A stretch of DNA of 10,810 nucleotides from Lachnospiraceae bacterium (GTDB taxonomy: Bacteria; Bacillota; Clostridia; Lachnospirales; Lachnospiraceae). The notes below the pieces were generated by a model, which saw only the letters and a program-made list of their open reading frames with translations, made no database searches and was not told the origin of the DNA. Both the position numbers and the translations under genes were made by a program. Of the stretch, positions 1 through 6,551 are shown in pieces. How positions within the stretch are numbered: the stretch's first letter is position 1; every line of letters starts with the position of its first letter. The DNA lies in contig CAAEUM010000161.1 of NCBI GenBank assembly GCA_900759225.1, forward strand, positions 1-10,810, read 5' to 3'.

Positions 1-30
1 GCTTCCCCCGGCAAGTATAATACCTTTCAT
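1..30 (-). CDS. rmlA: Sugar nucleotidyltransferase, N-terminus (probable glucose-1-phosphate thymidylyltransferase), cut by window edge
   Basis: Only the first ten codons are inside the window. They read MKGIILAGGS, the start of the nucleotide-binding signature (usually continued as GTRL) of nucleotide-sugar pyrophosphorylases; the form with KGIILAGGS is typical of RmlA/RfbA. That enzyme makes dTDP-glucose from dTTP and glucose 1-phosphate, the first step towards dTDP-rhamnose for surface polysaccharides. The start is secure: a strong Shine-Dalgarno sequence, AAGGAGG, lies at about 34-40, and a promoter with good spacing sits upstream at 96-124. It could be another sugar-1-phosphate nucleotidyltransferase (for example GalU- or GlmU-like), because the discriminating residues are outside the window. 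The gene is separate from prfA, being 108 bp downstream of its stop with its own promoter. Confidence 0.72.
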   Translation of the reverse strand, partial: MKGIILAGGS

Positions 31-95
31 TTCTCCTCCTTAAAACCAGACACCGCAGAACTGCCAGGACAGCCCTGAACGTTTCATTTCTTCTT

Positions 96-124
96 ACTAT
101 ACCATACTGCAGTGTTTTTTTCAA
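96..124 (-). promoter_or_regulatory. Sigma-A-type promoter for the rmlA-like gene
   Basis: On the minus strand, -35 TTGAAA (119-124) is followed by a 17-bp spacer and -10 TATAGT (96-101). The -10 is preceded by TGG, giving an extended -10 (TGn) element. Transcription would start near 89, leaving a 5' leader of about 60 nt before the start codon at 30. The promoter lies between the prfA stop and the next gene, so the left-edge gene can be expressed independently of the prfA operon. Confidence 0.7.
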
Positions 125-138
125 ATTAAGACTGAACT

Positions 139-1212
139 TTAATTCTCATTCATTTTTGCCAGCTTTGCTGCCTGATCTGCCGCGATCAGGTTATCCAGAA
201 GCTCCTGGATATCTCCGTTCATAATGGAATCGATCTTATACAGGGTCAGCTTAATGCGGTGGTCTGTAACACGTCCCTGAGGGAAGTTGTAGGTGCGGAT
301 CTTTTCTGATCGATCTCCGGTTCCAATCTGGCTGCGGCGTTCCTCTGCCTCAGAGCTCTGACGCTTCTCCAGCTCCATATCATACAGCTTGGAGCGAAGC
401 AGGCGGAAGGCCTTTTCCTTGTTCTGAAGCTGTGATTTTTCGGTCTGGCTGTAAATTACAATGCCTGTGGGCATATGGGTCAGACGCACTGCAGAGTCTG
501 TGGTGTTGACACACTGTCCGCCGTTTCCGGATGCACGCATAACATCAATGCGGCAGTCATTCATGTCAATCTGCACATCCACTTCCTCTGCCTCGGGCAT
601 AACTGCAACGGTTGCAGTGGATGTATGGATCCGGCCGCCGGACTCCGTTTCCGGCACACGCTGTACGCGGTGAACCCCGCTTTCGTATTTAAGCTTTGAG
701 TAGGCGCCCTTTCCCGTTACCATGGCTACCACTTCCTTAAAACCGCCGATACCATTTTCATTTATGCTGATGATCTCTACCTTCCAGCGCTGGCTGTCTG
801 CATAGTTGGAATACATACGGTAAAGCTCTGCTGCAAATAAGGCTGCCTCATCGCCGCCTGCGCCTGCGCGGATTTCCAGAATGATATTTTTATCATCATT
901 TGGGTCCTTGGGAAGAAGGAGGATCTTTAACTGCTGCTCCAGCTCTGTGATCCTCTTTTTGGCATCAGAAAGCTCCTCCTTTGCCAGCTCCCGCATTTCC
1001 TCATCGCTTTCTTCCTCCAAAAGAGCCAGGCTGTCCTCCACATCCTGCTTTGCCTGCTTATATTCCTTGTAAGCCTCCACAATGGGCGCCAGATCAGCCT
1101 GCTCCTTCATCAGCTTCGTAAACTTCTTTGTATCCTGGGTCACATCCGGTTCGCCCAGCATCAGCATCAATTCATCGTAATGAATCAGCATATCGTCCAA
1201 TTTATCAAACAT
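139..1212 (-). CDS. prfA: Peptide chain release factor 1 (RF1)
   Basis: This is the class I release factor that reads UAA and UAG stop codons and triggers peptidyl-tRNA hydrolysis on the ribosome. The protein has 357 residues, the usual RF1 length. It has a charged helical N-terminal domain (about 1-110), a codon-recognition region with the RF1-specific PxT tripeptide as P187-E-T189 (RF2 would have SPF), and the catalytic G231-G-Q233. The GGQ sits in the context [17 protein letters not shown]. coli RF1 has GAGGQHVNTTDSA there, so two flanking positions differ. Q233 is the residue methylated by PrmC, which is encoded 72 bp upstream. The start has an RBS (AGGAGA, about 1216-1221) just upstream. 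No promoter is obvious between prmC and prfA, so they are probably cotranscribed. I see no clear intrinsic terminator after the stop. Confidence 0.97.
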   Translation of the reverse strand: MFDKLDDMLIHYDELMLMLGEPDVTQDTKKFTKLMKEQADLAPIVEAYKEYKQAKQDVEDSLALLEEESDEEMRELAKEELSDAKKRITELEQQLKILLLPKDPNDDKNIILEIRAGAGGDEAALFAAELYRMYSNYADSQRWKVEIISINENGIGGFKEVVAMVTGKGAYSKLKYESGVHRVQRVPETESGGRIHTSTATVAVMPEAEEVDVQIDMNDCRIDVMRASGNGGQCVNTTDSAVRLTHMPTGIVIYSQTEKSQLQNKEKAFRLLRSKLYDMELEKRQSSEAEERRSQIGTGDRSEKIRTYNFPQGRVTDHRIKLTLYKIDSIMNGDIQELLDNLIAADQAAKLAKMNEN

Positions 1213-1237
1213 TGCTCTCTCCTGTCCTTCTTGCTCT

Positions 1238-1262
1238 GCCGGAATGCCAAAATTTATCCGGC
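1238..1262 (-). repeat. Short inverted repeat between prmC and prfA
   Basis: GCCGGA and TCCGGC form a 6-bp perfect stem with a 13-nt AT-rich loop in the 72-bp prmC-prfA spacer. No T-tract follows on the minus strand, so it is not an intrinsic terminator. It may be a small mRNA hairpin affecting processing or stability, or it may be chance. Confidence 0.35.
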
Positions 1263-1284
1263 GTTATAGCCCTCTGTCTTAACT

Positions 1285-2151
1285 CTATCTTAAAGCAGCC
1301 CGGACTACTCTGTCCAGACCTGCCAGATCCTTAATTGTCCTTATATCCTTATACCCAGCTCCTGCAAAAAGCGCCTGAACTGCATCCGACTGTTCGGAGC
1401 CGATCTCCAGATATACACAGCCCCCCGGCTTTAAATGCTCCCTGCACTGGGATGCCAGTATTCTGTAAAAGAAAAGCCCGTCCTCTGTGCCGTCAAGTGC
1501 CAGCCTTGGCTCAAAATCACGTACCTCCGGCTCCAGCCCCTCGATCACCTTTGTGGGGATATAGGGCGGATTTGATACGATCACATCAAAGGAATCCTCA
1601 TGCTTAAGCCCGGAAAACATATCGCTTTCCAGAAGCCGGAAGCTTCCTTTATATTCTCCCAGAAGGCCCCCTGCATTCTCCTCTGCCACCTTGAGCGCTT
1701 CTTTTGAAATATCAAGGGCTGTCACCTGTTTATATCCGCCAAGGGCTGCCAGGCTGACTGCAATGCAGCCGGAACCAGTACACACATCAAGAACCGTTTT
1801 TCCCCGGTCTGTCTGCTCCTTTAACACCAGCTCCACCAGGATCTCCGTATCCTGCCTTGGTATCAGCACATGCTCATTTACCTTAAATTCCAGTCCCATA
1901 AAGCCCTGAGTCCCTGTCAGCTGCTGAAGGGGGATCCGGGAGGCCCGTTTTTCGATCAAGTCCATATAGCGGCTGCACAAAGCCCTGGTCTCCTCATCCT
2001 GTGAAAGCTCCTGGTTCCGCACTGAAAGAAACCGTGCAAAATCAAGGCTGAATACCTCGAACAGTAAAAAACGTGCATCATACTCTGCATTGGGAACGGA
2101 ATTTTCCTCTAAACGCCCTGCAGCCTGTGAAAGAAGCTGCTGCATTGTCAT
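1285..2151 (-). CDS. prmC: Release factor glutamine methyltransferase (PrmC/HemK)
   Basis: This SAM-dependent enzyme N5-methylates the glutamine of the GGQ motif in RF1 and RF2, which raises termination efficiency. At 288 residues it has the standard length. The N-terminal helical domain (about 1-85) binds the release factor. The Rossmann-like methyltransferase domain follows, with motif I DVCTGSGCIA at 122-131 (SAM binding), an acidic residue ending the second strand (D147), and the signature N194-P-P-Y197 that contacts the substrate glutamine amide. The start ATG overlaps the stop of the preceding gene by four bases (ATGA), with AAGGAG eight bases upstream, which indicates translational coupling. 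A second in-frame ATG two codons later is possible but less well spaced. Its substrate RF1 is encoded immediately downstream. Confidence 0.97.
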   Translation of the reverse strand: MTMQQLLSQAAGRLEENSVPNAEYDARFLLFEVFSLDFARFLSVRNQELSQDEETRALCSRYMDLIEKRASRIPLQQLTGTQGFMGLEFKVNEHVLIPRQDTEILVELVLKEQTDRGKTVLDVCTGSGCIAVSLAALGGYKQVTALDISKEALKVAEENAGGLLGEYKGSFRLLESDMFSGLKHEDSFDVIVSNPPYIPTKVIEGLEPEVRDFEPRLALDGTEDGLFFYRILASQCREHLKPGGCVYLEIGSEQSDAVQALFAGAGYKDIRTIKDLAGLDRVVRAALR

Positions 2152-3101
2152 GATCCATTCTCCTTCTTCCAGCCTGGGAAGTTCTCATCCAGATACGCTC
2201 TCCAGTCAAACACCGTTTCCACTGCTGCAATGGCTACCTCAATCATGGAATCATCCGGCTCTGTTGTTGTCAGCCCCTGCATCCACATGCCCGGACGGCT
2301 GAGGATATTGACAATTTTTGAATCGTGGCGTCCCGCAAACCGCAGGAATTCATAGGAGACGCCTGCGATCACCGGGATCAGTATGATCCTGCTCAGCGCC
2401 CGAAGCCACACATTTTCCACCCGGATCACCATGAAAAACAGGATGCTGATGACCATAACGATCATGATAAAGCTGGTGCCGCAGCGCTTATGCTCCTTAG
2501 AGCTGGCCCGCACATTGTCCACATTCAGCTCCAGTCCATGCTCAATGCAGTTAATACATTTGTGCTCGGAGCCATGATACATAAACGTACGCCGGATATC
2601 CTCCATCCGGGATACCAGCTTAATATAGGCAATGAAAATAAGGATCCGCACGACTCCCTCCAGCACTGCCATCATTGTTTCTGAATGGATAAATGTCTTG
2701 CAGATATTCGCAATAAACATAGGCAGAACCATGAAAATCCCGATTGCCAATATAAAGGAAAAGATCATGACCAGGGTCATAAGCACACTTTCCAGCTTTT
2801 CCCCAAACACCTTATCCAGCCAGGCCTCAAATTTTCCCGGCTCTGTATCTTCATCATCCTCAAAAAAGCTGCAGGACCAGGTCAGAGCCTTCATTCCTAC
2901 GATCATGGAATCTGCAAAGCTGAAAATACCTCTCACAAAGGGAAGGCCCAGGAACCTGTGTTTTTTCGTTATGCTTCTGTAGGTATCTTTTTTCACCTCA
3001 ATATCCCCGTCCGGCTTGCGGACTGCAATGGCATAATCATCGCCATTCATCATCATAATGCCTTCAATCACCGCCTGACCGCCGATTCCTGAATATTTCA
3101 T
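2148..3101 (-). CDS. DUF1385 family membrane protein (YqhQ-like), function unknown
   Basis: The protein has 317 residues and matches the DUF1385/YqhQ family by its opening MKYSGIGGQAVIEGIMM and the HGSEHK motif. The family is conserved in Firmicutes and has no established biochemical role that I can cite with confidence; it is sometimes labelled a predicted metal-dependent enzyme. About four hydrophobic segments are visible, near residues 106-133, 143-164, 209-227 and 232-255. A conserved loop between the second and third holds H176, E179, H180, C182 and C185, which could bind a metal (inference). The C-terminal 60 residues are soluble. The gene lies between rpmE and prmC and its stop overlaps the prmC start by four bases, so it is linked in translation to release-factor modification. 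The RBS is AGGT about nine bases before the ATG, weaker than those of neighbouring genes. Confidence 0.88.
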   Translation of the reverse strand: MKYSGIGGQAVIEGIMMMNGDDYAIAVRKPDGDIEVKKDTYRSITKKHRFLGLPFVRGIFSFADSMIVGMKALTWSCSFFEDDEDTEPGKFEAWLDKVFGEKLESVLMTLVMIFSFILAIGIFMVLPMFIANICKTFIHSETMMAVLEGVVRILIFIAYIKLVSRMEDIRRTFMYHGSEHKCINCIEHGLELNVDNVRASSKEHKRCGTSFIMIVMVISILFFMVIRVENVWLRALSRIILIPVIAGVSYEFLRFAGRHDSKIVNILSRPGMWMQGLTTTEPDDSMIEVAIAAVETVFDWRAYLDENFPGWKKENGS

Positions 3102-3130
3102 TGCCGTCTTACCTTTCTATATTTCTTCAT

Positions 3131-3172
3131 AAAATCAGAAAGGGCTGAGCCTGCTTCCAAGCTCAACCCCTT
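3131..3172 (-). terminator. Intrinsic-terminator-like hairpin between rpmE and DUF1385, possibly leaky
   Basis: On the minus strand, AAGGGGTTGAGC (3161-3172) pairs along all 12 positions with GCTCAGCCCTTT (3139-3150), including two G-U wobbles, around a 10-nt loop. The trailing tract reads CTGATTTTATG, only moderately T-rich. The hairpin starts 15 bases after the rpmE stop. Only about 30 bp separate its end from the DUF1385 start, leaving no room for an independent promoter. It therefore probably ends most rpmE transcripts and lets a fraction continue into DUF1385-prmC-prfA. Confidence 0.75.
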
Positions 3173-3187
3173 ATTCTTTCCGCTGCT

Positions 3188-3394
3188 TTACTGAGCATTC
3201 ATACCATACTTACGATTGAACTTGTCAATACGTCCACGTGCTGCAGCAGCCTTCTGCTGTCCTGTGTAGAATGAATGGCACTTGGAGCAAACCTCAACGT
3301 GGATGTCCTGCTTTGTAGAACCGGTTACGAACTCGTTGCCACAGTTGCAGACAACCTTTGCCTGGTAGTAATTTGGATGGATTCCTTCTCTCAT
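3188..3394 (-). CDS. rpmE: Large-subunit ribosomal protein bL31, zinc-binding type
   Basis: The 68-residue protein begins [20 protein letters not shown] and is a clear bL31. Four cysteines, C16, C18, C36 and C39, form the zinc site of the C+ paralogue, so this is the zinc-containing form rather than the zinc-independent YtjA/RpmE2 type. The protein bridges the central protuberance of the 50S subunit to the 30S head. The start at 3394 is chosen over a longer in-frame GTG start at 3487 because AGAGGTG lies six bases before the ATG, the protein then has normal length, and the extra N-terminal residues match no L31. It is preceded by a long structured leader with its own promoter and followed by a hairpin that would give it higher expression than the genes after it. 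Confidence 0.97.
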   Translation of the reverse strand: MREGIHPNYYQAKVVCNCGNEFVTGSTKQDIHVEVCSKCHSFYTGQQKAAAARGRIDKFNRKYGMNAQ

Positions 3395-3582
3395 GATTTT
3401 CACCTCTCTGTTATTCTTTGCGGTTTCCGACCGCGGCTGTATGCCAATCTGCCTCTGTACATTACAGGCAGCCGGATTTCCCGTCACCAGAACGCACAGA
3501 TATCAGCATGTCTTAAGTTTAACGCATCCCTGCCGTAAGGTTGACTCACGCAGATGCTAAAACTGCCGTCAATTCAGACAGC
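3395..3582 (-). ncRNA. Candidate structured 5' leader of rpmE (L31 autoregulatory leader-like)
   Basis: From the predicted transcription start near 3582 to the rpmE ATG there are about 188 nt without a convincing gene. Three hairpins can be drawn by eye. At 3541-3572, TTGAC/GTCAA is stacked on GCAG/CTGC with a small asymmetric bulge. At 3449-3471, CTGCC+TGTA pairs with TACA+GGCAG around an ATG loop, with two bulged bases. At 3420-3434, GCGGT/ACCGC closes a 5-nt loop about 14 bases before the RBS. Leaders upstream of rpmE that are thought to bind L31 and regulate it are known in several bacterial groups. Assignment to one of those classes is inference from position and structure only. Confidence 0.5.
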
Positions 3583-3588
3583 TTAGAC

Positions 3589-3617
3589 AGTATATCATAG
3601 CTTTTTATGATTTGCAA
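3589..3617 (-). promoter_or_regulatory. Sigma-A-type promoter for rpmE
   Basis: Minus-strand -35 TTGCAA (3612-3617), a 17-bp spacer, and -10 TATACT (3589-3594) preceded by TGA, giving an extended -10. It sits about 50 bp after the rho stop, so rpmE is not dependent on rho transcription. The predicted start near 3582 leaves a leader of about 188 nt, far longer than needed for translation alone. A 7-bp inverted repeat (AACTGTT at 3646-3652 with AACAGTT at 3616-3622, minus-strand reading) overlaps the -35. Confidence 0.75.
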
Positions 3618-3668
3618 CTGTTTTTCATTGGAATCACGCCCTCTGAACAGTTACTTCCGTTCTCTGTC

Positions 3669-5255
3669 TTAGACCAGGTGGATTTTCTTTATCATCTCCC
3701 CAAACTCCCGGTTGTTGCGGGTCTTTGCAAATAGATCAAGGATCCGCTCTACTGACTCATCCGGCTTTAAGGTATTAGTGGCCTTGTGTATAATATCAGC
3801 CGCCTCTGCCTCTTCCCTGGTAAGAAGGAGATCGTCACGCCTTGTACCTGATTTTAAAATATCGATCGCCGGGAAAATACGCTTTTCGGAAAGCTTCCGG
3901 TTTAATACCAGCTCCATATTGCCGGTTCCCTTAAATTCCTCATATACCACATCATCCATACGGCTTCCTGTATCTACCAGAGCAGTTGCCAGGATCGTAA
4001 GGCTTCCGCCCTCACGCATATTGCGGGCTGCACCGAAAAACCGCTTTGGCATATAGAGGGCTGCCGGGTCAAGGCCGCCAGAAAGGGTCCTTCCGCTGGG
4101 TGCCACAGTCAGGTTATAGGCGCGGGCCAGCCTGGTAATGCTGTCTAGCAGGATGATCACGTCTCTGCCATGCTCCACCAGGCGCTTTGCGCGCTCAATC
4201 ACCATCTCTGACACCCGCTTATGGCGGTCCGGCTGCTCATCAAAGGTAGAATAGATCACCTCCACATTAGGGCCGGTAATGGCCTCCTTGATATCCGTCA
4301 CTTCCTCCGGGCGCTCATCAATAAGGAGGATGATCAAATGCATATCCGGATGATTGGAGGTAACAGCGCCTGCCACCTGCTTTAAAAGGGTCGTCTTGCC
4401 TGCCTTTGGCGGAGACACGATCATACCTCTCTGCCCCTTTCCAATAGGAGAAAGCAGATCCATCACCCGCAGGGCCACCGTTGTCTTTCCTCTTGGATTT
4501 TCCATATGAAGCCTCTGGTTTGGGAAGATAGGGGTCAGATCTTCAAAATTAGGCCTTGTCTCCGTTGTGCTTAAGGGATATCCGTTGACTGTTTTGATAT
4601 AGAGCAGCGCCGCAAATTTTTCCGTAGCGGATTTTACCCTGCGGTTTCCCACAATAATATCACCTGTTTTCAGGTTAAACCTGCGTATCTGGGAAGGCGC
4701 CACATAGACATCATTTTCTCCCGGAAGGAAATTTTCGCAGCGGATAAAGCCGAAGCCGTCCTGCATTACCTCCAGAATCCCATTCGCCTCAATGCCGCTG
4801 TCCAGCTCTGCCATATCCTGGCTTGTAAGGCTTATGGAATCCTGCCTTGTATCCGGACGCTGCTCCGCACGGTCACCTCGTTCCGGCCTGTCCTGACGTT
4901 CTGTACGGTCACTGCGTTCCGGCCTGTCCTGACGCTGCTCTGTACGCTCATAGTTGCGCACTGCCAGGCGCCGTCCCTCCCCCATCTGACCTCTTGGTTC
5001 CTGACGCTCACCGCGCTCTGTACGGGGCCTTTCTGCACGGAATGTGCGCTCCGGCCTTACCGGCTGCTCTGTTTTTGCAGGCTGGCTCTCCGGCTCTGCT
5101 GGCTGAGCCTCCGGCGCCGTTTCCCCAGTTCCTTCCTGACGGCATAAAAGCTCAATGATATCTGCCTTTCTCATGCCGCTTACCCCCTTCAATCCCTGTG
5201 CTTTCGCAAGCTCCTTCAATTCTGAAAGGGGCAGTGTTTTCAATTTTTCACGCAT
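3669..5255 (-). CDS. rho: Transcription termination factor Rho, with a charged repetitive insert
   Basis: Rho is the hexameric RNA-dependent ATPase that ends untranslated transcripts. At 528 residues it is about 110 longer than E. coli Rho. Residues 1-40 are the helical Rho_N domain. Residues about 45-145 are an Arg/Glu/Gln/Pro-rich, probably disordered insert. Residues about 155-225 are the cold-shock-like primary RNA-binding domain with the RNP1-type DGFGFIR at 166-172. The ATPase core follows, with Walker A S281-PPKAGKTT (K287, T288), the catalytic-Glu segment LIDERPEE at 311-318, Walker B ILLD ending at D371, and an intact C-terminal region. Extra material between Rho_N and the RNA-binding domain is known in other high-arginine Rho proteins. 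The RBS AAGGAGA lies about six bases before the ATG. The gene has its own promoter and a long structured leader, which suggests control at leader level. Confidence 0.97.
   Translation of the reverse strand: MREKLKTLPLSELKELAKAQGLKGVSGMRKADIIELLCRQEGTGETAPEAQPAEPESQPAKTEQPVRPERTFRAERPRTERGERQEPRGQMGEGRRLAVRNYERTEQRQDRPERSDRTERQDRPERGDRAEQRPDTRQDSISLTSQDMAELDSGIEANGILEVMQDGFGFIRCENFLPGENDVYVAPSQIRRFNLKTGDIIVGNRRVKSATEKFAALLYIKTVNGYPLSTTETRPNFEDLTPIFPNQRLHMENPRGKTTVALRVMDLLSPIGKGQRGMIVSPPKAGKTTLLKQVAGAVTSNHPDMHLIILLIDERPEEVTDIKEAITGPNVEVIYSTFDEQPDRHKRVSEMVIERAKRLVEHGRDVIILLDSITRLARAYNLTVAPSGRTLSGGLDPAALYMPKRFFGAARNMREGGSLTILATALVDTGSRMDDVVYEEFKGTGNMELVLNRKLSEKRIFPAIDILKSGTRRDDLLLTREEAEAADIIHKATNTLKPDESVERILDLFAKTRNNREFGEMIKKIHLV
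4879..4934 (-). repeat. 36-bp period tandem repeat inside the rho insert
   Basis: The 20-bp sequence CGTTCCGGCCTGTCCTGACG (plus strand) occurs identically at 4879-4898 and 4915-4934, an offset of 36 bp or 12 codons; a GGTCAC block also repeats at 4871-4876 and 4907-4912. In protein this is the repeated RQDRPER(S/G)DR(T/A)E at residues about 108-131. The reading frame is preserved, so copy-number change would lengthen or shorten the insert in steps of 12 residues. Confidence 0.85.
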
Positions 5256-5437
5256 ATAATCTCTCCTTAATCATCTATATCCTGTCACAGCCGGAAATAA
5301 CTCCGGCTTATTTTCATTCTACCTATGGGAATAATCTAGATTTGTGATTCCATAAAGACTTCAGATAATCCGGAAAGCCAAGAAATGCTTCCGGCCACTG
5401 TCAGCAGGCAGGGCCTTAGCCTTTGCCCGCTGATGAT
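5256..5437 (-). promoter_or_regulatory. Long hairpin-rich 5' leader of rho
   Basis: About 182 nt separate the predicted transcription start (near 5437) from the rho ATG, with no convincing ORF. Three stems are visible. At 5402-5432, CAGCGGGCA pairs with TGCCTGCTG (9 bp, one G-U). At 5370-5394, CCGGAAGC pairs with GC(T)TTCCGG with one bulged base. At 5289-5308, AGCCGGA pairs perfectly with TCCGGCT around a 6-nt loop. None is followed by a run of T, so they are not standard intrinsic terminators. In E. coli, rho limits its own synthesis by terminating within its leader; a similar loop here is plausible but is inference. Confidence 0.5.
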
Positions 5438-5443
5438 AAACCT

Positions 5444-5473
5444 ATTATAAACACGAATGAGGGTAAATGTAAA
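5444..5473 (-). promoter_or_regulatory. Sigma-A-type promoter for rho
   Basis: Minus-strand -35 TTTACA (5468-5473), an 18-bp spacer, and a perfect -10 TATAAT (5444-5449). It begins 22 bp after the stop codon of the upstream dehydrogenase gene, where no intrinsic terminator is visible. rho is thus likely transcribed both from this promoter and, to some extent, by read-through. Confidence 0.7.
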
Positions 5474-5495
5474 GCAGATTTCAGAATGAAAGCCA

Positions 5496-6551
5496 TTACC
5501 GCCTGTAAGAGATCAGGGAATCCAGCCTGTTCCTGGAAAAAGAAAGCCCTGCCGGCTCCGTCTGCTGCCCCAGAAGACATTGGAGGCAGCCGGCCATTGC
5601 CTTAAGGCGCGGTGCAGGGACATGGCAGGCCTTGGCCAAAGCCAGAAGCGGCATGATCCCATAAGGAAGGTCTTCTTCCAGATAACGGTGCTTTAAGGTG
5701 CGCGGCCCCTTTACCGCCAGATAGGTCTGGTTCCCATGGAGGGCCTCGTAAAGTGTATCCTTTTTCTCTGTCCAGAAGCTGTTGATAATATCCAGGCATG
5801 ACTGAAACTCCACTCCCAGCGCCCGGGCAGCCGCCTCTCTCTCCCTGTCGATCTCTTCTATATAGTGAACCGAAGACACAGTGGCCCCTTCACCGTAAAA
5901 CAGAAAATCCTCCCCATTTTCAATCCTTGTAAAATTGGTCATCACCAGAGGGACATGGATCACCGGATTGGAATTATTAATGGAGGTAACCAGCACATTT
6001 GCTTCCGCCTTAAGCTGAGGCAGTACAGGCTCCAGCTCCTGCACAAGCACCTCCCCGTAATCACACGGAAAGGCAGCCGCTGACATCCTGTTTTTTATAC
6101 TCTTAATGCGGCAGGCCTCACCGTCGTAATCTGCAATAAAAATCATTCCTCCGGTTTCACCGATCACCGCCTGCTTTTCCTCTATCTCTTCCTCCAGCTC
6201 CTCAAAAAATTCATAAGCCCCCCAGTTTCCATTAAAAATCAGGATCCTCTGGTCCTGCTTCACAAGCCCCTTAAGGCTTTTTGCCAGATCCCGGTGTCCC
6301 TGAGAGGTAGTCATAACAAACAGGTAATCGCAAAGCCCTGAAACCTCTTTCAGATCTTCCTGTACCTGGGGATAAAAATGCCCCTCAATACATCCCAAGG
6401 TCACAATCCCCTGTTCCCTTATTTTCCTTAAGGCTTCCCGATTCCTTCCCCACATAACAGGACAGCAGTTTTTCTCCATAAGATATGCCGCCATTGCCCT
6501 GGCAGTCCGTCCTGTTCCTAAAATCCCTATTTTCCCCTTAAATTCTTCCAT
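5496..6551 (-). CDS. Octopine/nopaline dehydrogenase family NAD(P)-dependent oxidoreductase
   Basis: The 351-residue protein begins with a Rossmann dinucleotide-binding fold (IGILGTGRTARAMAAYL, glycines at 11, 12 and 14 within residues 8-24). It continues with the opine dehydrogenase domain (about 180-330), including N195-P-V-I-H199. The NPxxH histidine corresponds to the catalytic histidine of octopine dehydrogenases. KGPRTLKHRYLEEDLPYG at 281-298 is the conserved substrate-domain segment. Family members reductively join an amino acid to a 2-oxo acid with NAD(P)H (octopine, nopaline, opine-type metallophores). The substrate here cannot be read from sequence, and no metallophore synthesis partner or transporter lies nearby. 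The start overlaps the end of rarA by 14 bp; an RBS AAGGAG lies about 13 bases upstream, rather far, so coupling to rarA translation is likely. A role as a related 2-hydroxyacid or ketopantoate-like reductase is the main alternative. Confidence 0.82.
   Translation of the reverse strand: MEEFKGKIGILGTGRTARAMAAYLMEKNCCPVMWGRNREALRKIREQGIVTLGCIEGHFYPQVQEDLKEVSGLCDYLFVMTTSQGHRDLAKSLKGLVKQDQRILIFNGNWGAYEFFEELEEEIEEKQAVIGETGGMIFIADYDGEACRIKSIKNRMSAAAFPCDYGEVLVQELEPVLPQLKAEANVLVTSINNSNPVIHVPLVMTNFTRIENGEDFLFYGEGATVSSVHYIEEIDREREAAARALGVEFQSCLDIINSFWTEKKDTLYEALHGNQTYLAVKGPRTLKHRYLEEDLPYGIMPLLALAKACHVPAPRLKAMAGCLQCLLGQQTEPAGLSFSRNRLDSLISYRR

Noticed and set aside
2325..3092. Several plus-strand open frames opposite DUF1385
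   Set aside because: They overlap a conserved gene, have His/Ile-rich unnatural composition and lack ribosome binding sites.
3188..3487. A 99-residue version of L31 starting from GTG at 3487
   Set aside because: The extra 31 residues match no L31 N-terminus and lie in the structured leader; the ATG at 3394 has a well-spaced RBS.
3616..3652. Inverted repeat AACTGTT/AACAGTT as a rho terminator
   Set aside because: The stem is only 7 bp with a 23-nt loop and no T-run follows; it overlaps the rpmE -35 instead.
4871..4934. CRISPR-like short repeats
   Set aside because: Only two copies, in frame within the rho coding sequence, with no spacers of uniform length; they encode a protein repeat.
4847..5158. 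Plus-strand Pro/Ala/Cys-rich open frame opposite the Rho insert
   Set aside because: It is a by-product of the GC-rich repetitive codons of rho, with no RBS or homology that I recognise.
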